Origin: Fidelibacterota bacterium
GTDB taxonomy: Bacteria > Fidelibacterota > Fidelibacteria > Fidelibacterales > Fidelibacteraceae
NCBI GenBank assembly: GCA_030620575.1
Contig: JAUXEL010000014.1
Span: forward strand, 1 to 18,003
DNA length: 18,003 bases
Reading direction: 5' to 3'
Positions 15,554 to 18,003 of this stretch are shown in pieces (position 1 is the first letter of the stretch; each line of letters starts with the position of its first letter). The notes under the pieces were generated by a model, which made no database searches, was not told where the DNA came from, and worked only from the letters and a program-made list of their open reading frames with translations. Made by a program: the position numbers and the translations under genes.

Positions 15554-15579
15554 ATCCTGTATATCCAGTTATCCTGTCA
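15554..15579 (-). repeat. 9/8-bp periodic array 1 (ATCCTGT units)
   Basis: Units atcctgt (15554), atccagt (15563) and atcctgtcaa (15571) are spaced 9 then 8 bp. On the minus strand this is the ACAGGAT-type repeat, located 20 bp downstream of the remnant stop codon at 15601. Array 2 at 15695-15721 has the same spacing. Confidence 0.65.
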
Positions 15580-15600
15580 AAATAATTTATTCTGTTAGGT

Positions 15601-15630
15601 TTACCACTGTTCCTCTTTCAACACTGTCTT
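15601..15630 (-). pseudogene. 3' remnant of a second UroD-family methyltransferase gene
   Basis: On the minus strand, 15630 to 15601 reads KTVLKEEQW and then TAA. The intact gene 94 bp upstream (minus sense) ends ETILKEGQW-TAA. Seven of the last eight residues match (TVLKEEQW and TILKEGQW, counting I/V as similar), and several base changes are silent, which points to a diverged paralogue and not a recent copy error. Upstream similarity stops at 15631, exactly where a hairpin element (15631-15673) begins. What remains is only the last nine codons of a lost gene. Confidence 0.55.
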
Positions 15631-15673
15631 CCGGCTTTGTCTCGAAGTATCGGGACTACGCCGGACAAGCCGG
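15631..15673. repeat. Hairpin element abutting the gene remnant
   Basis: CCGGCTTTGTC (15631-15641) pairs with GACAAGCCGG (15664-15673), a 10-bp stem with one bulged T. The loop contains ACTACGCCGGACA, also found at 4473-4485 in the glycosyltransferase spacer. It sits exactly at the truncation point of the remnant and may be an insertion or a deletion scar. Confidence 0.55.
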
Positions 15674-15694
15674 CATTTCAACAGCCCTTATCTT

Positions 15695-15721
15695 ATCCGG
15701 TTAATCCTGTGATCCTGTCAA
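15695..15721 (-). repeat. 9/8-bp periodic array 2 (ATCCTGT units)
   Basis: Units atccggt (15695), atcctgt (15704) and atcctgtcaa (15712) are spaced 9 then 8 bp, as in array 1, and end 2 bp from the stop codon of the intact UroD-family gene. ACAGGATTAACAGGAT-like arrays are common in spacers of many environmental bacteria. Confidence 0.65.
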
Positions 15722-15723
15722 GC

Positions 15724-16752
15724 TTACCACTGTCCTTCTTTGAGAATCGTCTCAATCATTGCTAAATAATTCTCAGGTTTAACATATTCAGGAATAGAAT
15801 TCGATGAACCGGCACACCATCCGCCCTTACCCCGCGCGATAGCAATAAATTTTCGTGTCAGATCGCGAATCTCGTCCGGGGTAGCGCGACAAAGTTGGTC
15901 AATATCAATTCCGCCGCAAAGACAAAGTTTCTTGCCATAACGGTCTTTTAGTTCTGCCATATCCATAGAAAGAGGCTCTACAGGGTGCAAACTGGTAATA
16001 CCGATATTATCGATCAAATCATCCATAACATCGTATAACACACCGTCTGAATGAAAAAGAAAGGGAATATTGCGTTTTTTAGCCAGTTCGCCGATGCGCT
16101 TCATGTAGGGAAATAAATTTTCACGAATGAAATCCGGACTTACCATTAATCCTGAAGAATAAGCAAGATCATCACTGTACCATAAAACTTTCACAAAGTC
16201 CATGCTTGCCATAGTTTCAAACATGCTAACGACCAGCTCGCCGATTTTTTTAAACATTGCTGTAATAAATTCCGGGTCTTCGTACATTTTCATAGAAAAA
16301 TTTTCAAACCCGAGCATTTCCCAGACAGTGGTATAAATATCCCCGTACTGGCCGATAATGCCCATATCATCCGGGATAAGTTTACCCGCTTCTTCGAGCC
16401 GGGAATACTCTAAGTCATTAATCGTTGTCCAGTTGTATTTTTCAAATGATTCCCAGTTCTGAACCACACCATCGTGCTCGGAAGACCAGGATCGATCTGT
16501 TGCTACGTTTGCGTTTTTGGCAATGGACCGATTGGTATCAATATGAATGCCCGGTTGAACCTTAATAAAATCATATCCCATACTGCGCATAAATGCAATT
16601 TCATCCTGTACGCTAACGATAGGTTTGCCCATGATCTTTTCGCGCATTTCGGCATGGATACCCAATTCGATAAGTGGAATATAATCGTTGGTTTTATTAA
16701 ATAATGTCTGCTGAAAATGTTCAAAATTTGGTTTGCGTAAATGCGAAAACAT
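15724..16752 (-). CDS. Uroporphyrinogen decarboxylase-fold (MtaA/CmuA-like) corrinoid methyltransferase
   Basis: This 342-residue cytoplasmic TIM-barrel protein belongs to the UroD superfamily. It is read here as a methyltransferase that moves a methyl group between a corrinoid protein and a carrier such as tetrahydrofolate or a thiol, and not as a heme enzyme, because its neighbour upstream is a corrinoid protein. Visible features are WYSDDLAYSSG (191-201), FHSDG with His234, HPVEPLSMDM (256-265), a CGGID turn (Cys279) and GGWCAGSSNSIPEYVKPENY (310-329, Cys313). MtaA-type enzymes bind zinc through His-x-Cys...Cys; here the x-Cys is Asp236, so metal binding may differ. AAGGATA precedes the ATG. 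The gene starts 15 bp after the corrinoid gene. A remnant of a paralogue lies downstream. Confidence 0.8.
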   Translation of the reverse strand: MFSHLRKPNFEHFQQTLFNKTNDYIPLIELGIHAEMREKIMGKPIVSVQDEIAFMRSMGYDFIKVQPGIHIDTNRSIAKNANVATDRSWSSEHDGVVQNWESFEKYNWTTINDLEYSRLEEAGKLIPDDMGIIGQYGDIYTTVWEMLGFENFSMKMYEDPEFITAMFKKIGELVVSMFETMASMDFVKVLWYSDDLAYSSGLMVSPDFIRENLFPYMKRIGELAKKRNIPFLFHSDGVLYDVMDDLIDNIGITSLHPVEPLSMDMAELKDRYGKKLCLCGGIDIDQLCRATPDEIRDLTRKFIAIARGKGGWCAGSSNSIPEYVKPENYLAMIETILKEGQW

Positions 16753-16767
16753 AAAAATATCCTTTTT

Positions 16768-17442
16768 TTATGCGGCGACACCCAGAAGGCGTTTGACTTC
16801 CCTAACCGCTTGATTTGCATTTTTAGCGTATCCCGATGCACCAATTTCTTCAGCAAAGGATGGCGTAACCGGCGCTCCTCCGATAAAGATCTTATTATTC
16901 AAACCATTGGCATGCAGTAAATCAATTATGCCTTTCATGTTTTTCATGGTGACGGTTAATAATGCGGATATACCGATAACGGCATCCGGATTGTTTTTAG
17001 CTGCTTCCAAAAATTTTTGTGCGGTTACATTTATACCAAGATCTTCAATTTGAAATCCGGCACCTTCAAGCATCATACCAACAAGATTTTTTCCGATATC
17101 ATGCAGATCGCCCTGCACAGTTCCAATAATGACTTTCCCTAAGATCAGATCACTGTCTTCCGTTAAAAAGGGTTTTATCAGCTCTAACCCCGATTTCATT
17201 GCCTTAGCTGAAAACAGCATTTCAGGTACAAAAATTTCATTTTTTTCATAGCGCTCCCCGACAATGCTCATTGCAGGAATAAGTCCTTGAGCAAGAATAT
17301 CCTCAACGGAAATACCACCATCAATTGCTTGTTGGGTCCATTCGTGAACGCCATCTTTTCCTTCCATGTCTTTTGGGAATTTAGATGAAGCATCAATATG
17401 ACCCTGAACCACGCAATGTTTGATTTTATCCAATGTTGACAC
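16768..17442 (-). CDS. Corrinoid (B12-binding) methyl-transfer protein, MtbC/MttC-like
   Basis: This 224-residue cytoplasmic methyl carrier resembles the cobalamin-binding half of methionine synthase and the MtaC, MtbC and MttC proteins. Residues 1-90 form the helical cap domain. The B12-binding Rossmann domain (about 100-220) has GDLHDIGKN with the cobalt-ligating His114 (DxHxxG), SALLTVTM (159-166, the SxL motif) and IGGAP (187-191). The start is GTG at 17442, supported by AAGGAG 5 nt upstream; no ATG fits. It is the first gene of a two-gene operon with the UroD-family methyltransferase. The substrate-specific MT1 (for example MttB, MtbB or MtaB) is not in the window. A TATAAT-like box at 17482-17477 on the minus strand, about 35 bp upstream, could be its -10. 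No cobalamin riboswitch was recognised. Confidence 0.9.
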   Translation of the reverse strand: MSTLDKIKHCVVQGHIDASSKFPKDMEGKDGVHEWTQQAIDGGISVEDILAQGLIPAMSIVGERYEKNEIFVPEMLFSAKAMKSGLELIKPFLTEDSDLILGKVIIGTVQGDLHDIGKNLVGMMLEGAGFQIEDLGINVTAQKFLEAAKNNPDAVIGISALLTVTMKNMKGIIDLLHANGLNNKIFIGGAPVTPSFAEEIGASGYAKNANQAVREVKRLLGVAA

Positions 17443-17514
17443 AGAAGCTCCTTAGTAATTTTTAGCACAAAAATATATTATATGTGTTTACAAGATACAA
17501 TGAAAAACAATGGA

Positions 17515-17526
17515 TTCCGGCCGGAA
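17515..17526. promoter_or_regulatory. Perfect palindrome between divergent genes
   Basis: TTCCGGCCGGAA is a perfect 12-bp palindrome in the 220-bp gap between the corrinoid operon and the M32 peptidase. It could be an operator for either direction. The halves TTCCGG and CCGGAA also occur separated by 10 bp at 2686-2707. Nothing else was recognised in this spacer. Confidence 0.3.
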
Positions 17527-17662
17527 AGCGAAGAATTTACTATAAATTAAATCTTATAAAGAATCTGCCATTATGGTATTATCAAAATATTTAAGATGAA
17601 ATTTTAATAATTTTTTCCTACCTTAGGGAAAATAAATAATGTCTAACGCAAAGGATCATAGC

Positions 17663-18003
17663 ATGAAAAAACTCAAAGAAATTCTTTTGGATATTCAGAA
17701 ACTCAAGTCAGCGGCAAGTGTGCTTCAATGGGACCAGGAAACTTACATGCCCGAAGGCGGAGGCGCGTTCCGCGCGGAACAGCTTGCATTTCTGAGTTTA
17801 TTAACACATCAGATGGCAACGGGTAATAAAATCAAGGATGAATTATCACGCCATATCGATTATAAAACCGGAGATTTTGTCAATATAACGATGAATAATA
17901 CAGAAAAACGTCTGGTGTACTTGGTTTGGAAAGATCTAAAAAAGTTGTCTAATCTTCCGGGTCACTTTGTGGAAGAGATGTCCAAACATGTTTCCAAATC
18001 CCA
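17663..18003 (+). CDS. Carboxypeptidase Taq (M32 metallopeptidase), N-terminal part
   Basis: The open frame runs off the window after 113 codons. M32 enzymes are cytoplasmic zinc carboxypeptidases of about 500 residues with broad specificity; the HEXXH site lies beyond the end here. Recognition rests on the N-terminal signature: KLKSAASVLQWDQETYMPEG (residues 13-32), with the conserved WDQE-TYMP, followed by AFRAEQLAFLS. The ATG at 17663 has AAAGGA 7 nt upstream. An in-frame ATG at 17639 would add MSNAKDHS; it has a weaker AGGGAA upstream and is possible but less likely. Confidence 0.88.
   Translation, partial: MKKLKEILLDIQKLKSAASVLQWDQETYMPEGGGAFRAEQLAFLSLLTHQMATGNKIKDELSRHIDYKTGDFVNITMNNTEKRLVYLVWKDLKKLSNLPGHFVEEMSKHVSKS

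Noticed and set aside
17443..17662. Cobalamin riboswitch upstream of the corrinoid operon
   Set aside because: No B12-box (GCCACTG-like) or other conserved core was found, and the spacer is only 220 bp and A/T-rich.

Overview
The window is a piece of a bacterial chromosome with moderate-to-low GC. It probably comes from an uncultured or poorly sampled lineage of the FCB group (relatives of Bacteroidota such as KSB1, Calditrichota, Cloacimonadota or Marinimicrobia). Reasons: a secreted C10 protease with a C-terminal Por/type IX secretion sorting domain containing the PNPFNP signature, an Omp85-type outer-membrane barrel with a signal peptide, a UbiA prenyltransferase resembling the archaeal lipid enzyme DGGGP synthase, and intergenic spacers full of short palindromic and 7-bp or 9-bp periodic repeats. 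The phylum call is inference. No rRNA, tRNA, transposase, phage gene or CRISPR array was seen.

Layout. 1-353: the tail of an unidentified gene, then a repeat-rich spacer. 354-2680 (+): a divergent NhaC-family antiporter overlapping a UbiA prenyltransferase by ATGA. 2797-4341 (+): a two-domain GT2 glycosyltransferase, followed by a 400-bp spacer with four small palindromes. 4749-7439 (+): a three-gene operon of ROK-like sugar kinase, PSP1/RicT-family protein (TTG start) and CoaE. 10966-7447 (-): the C10 protease followed one base later by a second, canonical NhaC antiporter. 11174-12043 (+): an SPL-like radical SAM protein. 12399-14063 (+): an outer-membrane barrel and the CrcB fluoride channel, 6 bp apart. 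14191-15309 (+): an isocitrate/isopropylmalate dehydrogenase-family enzyme with the NADP-type signature, ended by a clear terminator. 17442-15724 (-): a corrinoid protein and a UroD-family methyltransferase. 17663-end (+): the start of an M32 carboxypeptidase.

How the genes relate. The clearest functional unit is the corrinoid protein plus UroD-fold methyltransferase, two parts of a corrinoid-dependent methyl-transfer pathway whose substrate-specific first methyltransferase is absent here. Two NhaC antiporters and a fluoride channel suggest attention to Na+/H+ and anion balance. The protease, barrel, glycosyltransferase and isoprenoid gene concern the envelope and exterior. The other genes are housekeeping (coaE, ricT).

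I found no complete new multi-gene system. The least explained signals are in the spacers: arrays with exact 7-bp periodicity at several sites, one of them inside the coding sequence of the protease sorting domain; a 25-bp hairpin repeat present near both ends in opposite orientation; and a 9-codon remnant of a second UroD-family gene that stops exactly where a hairpin element begins and carries the same 3' flanking 9/8-bp array as the intact gene. The first NhaC also lacks the conserved acidic FFDDYAN motif that the second one keeps.
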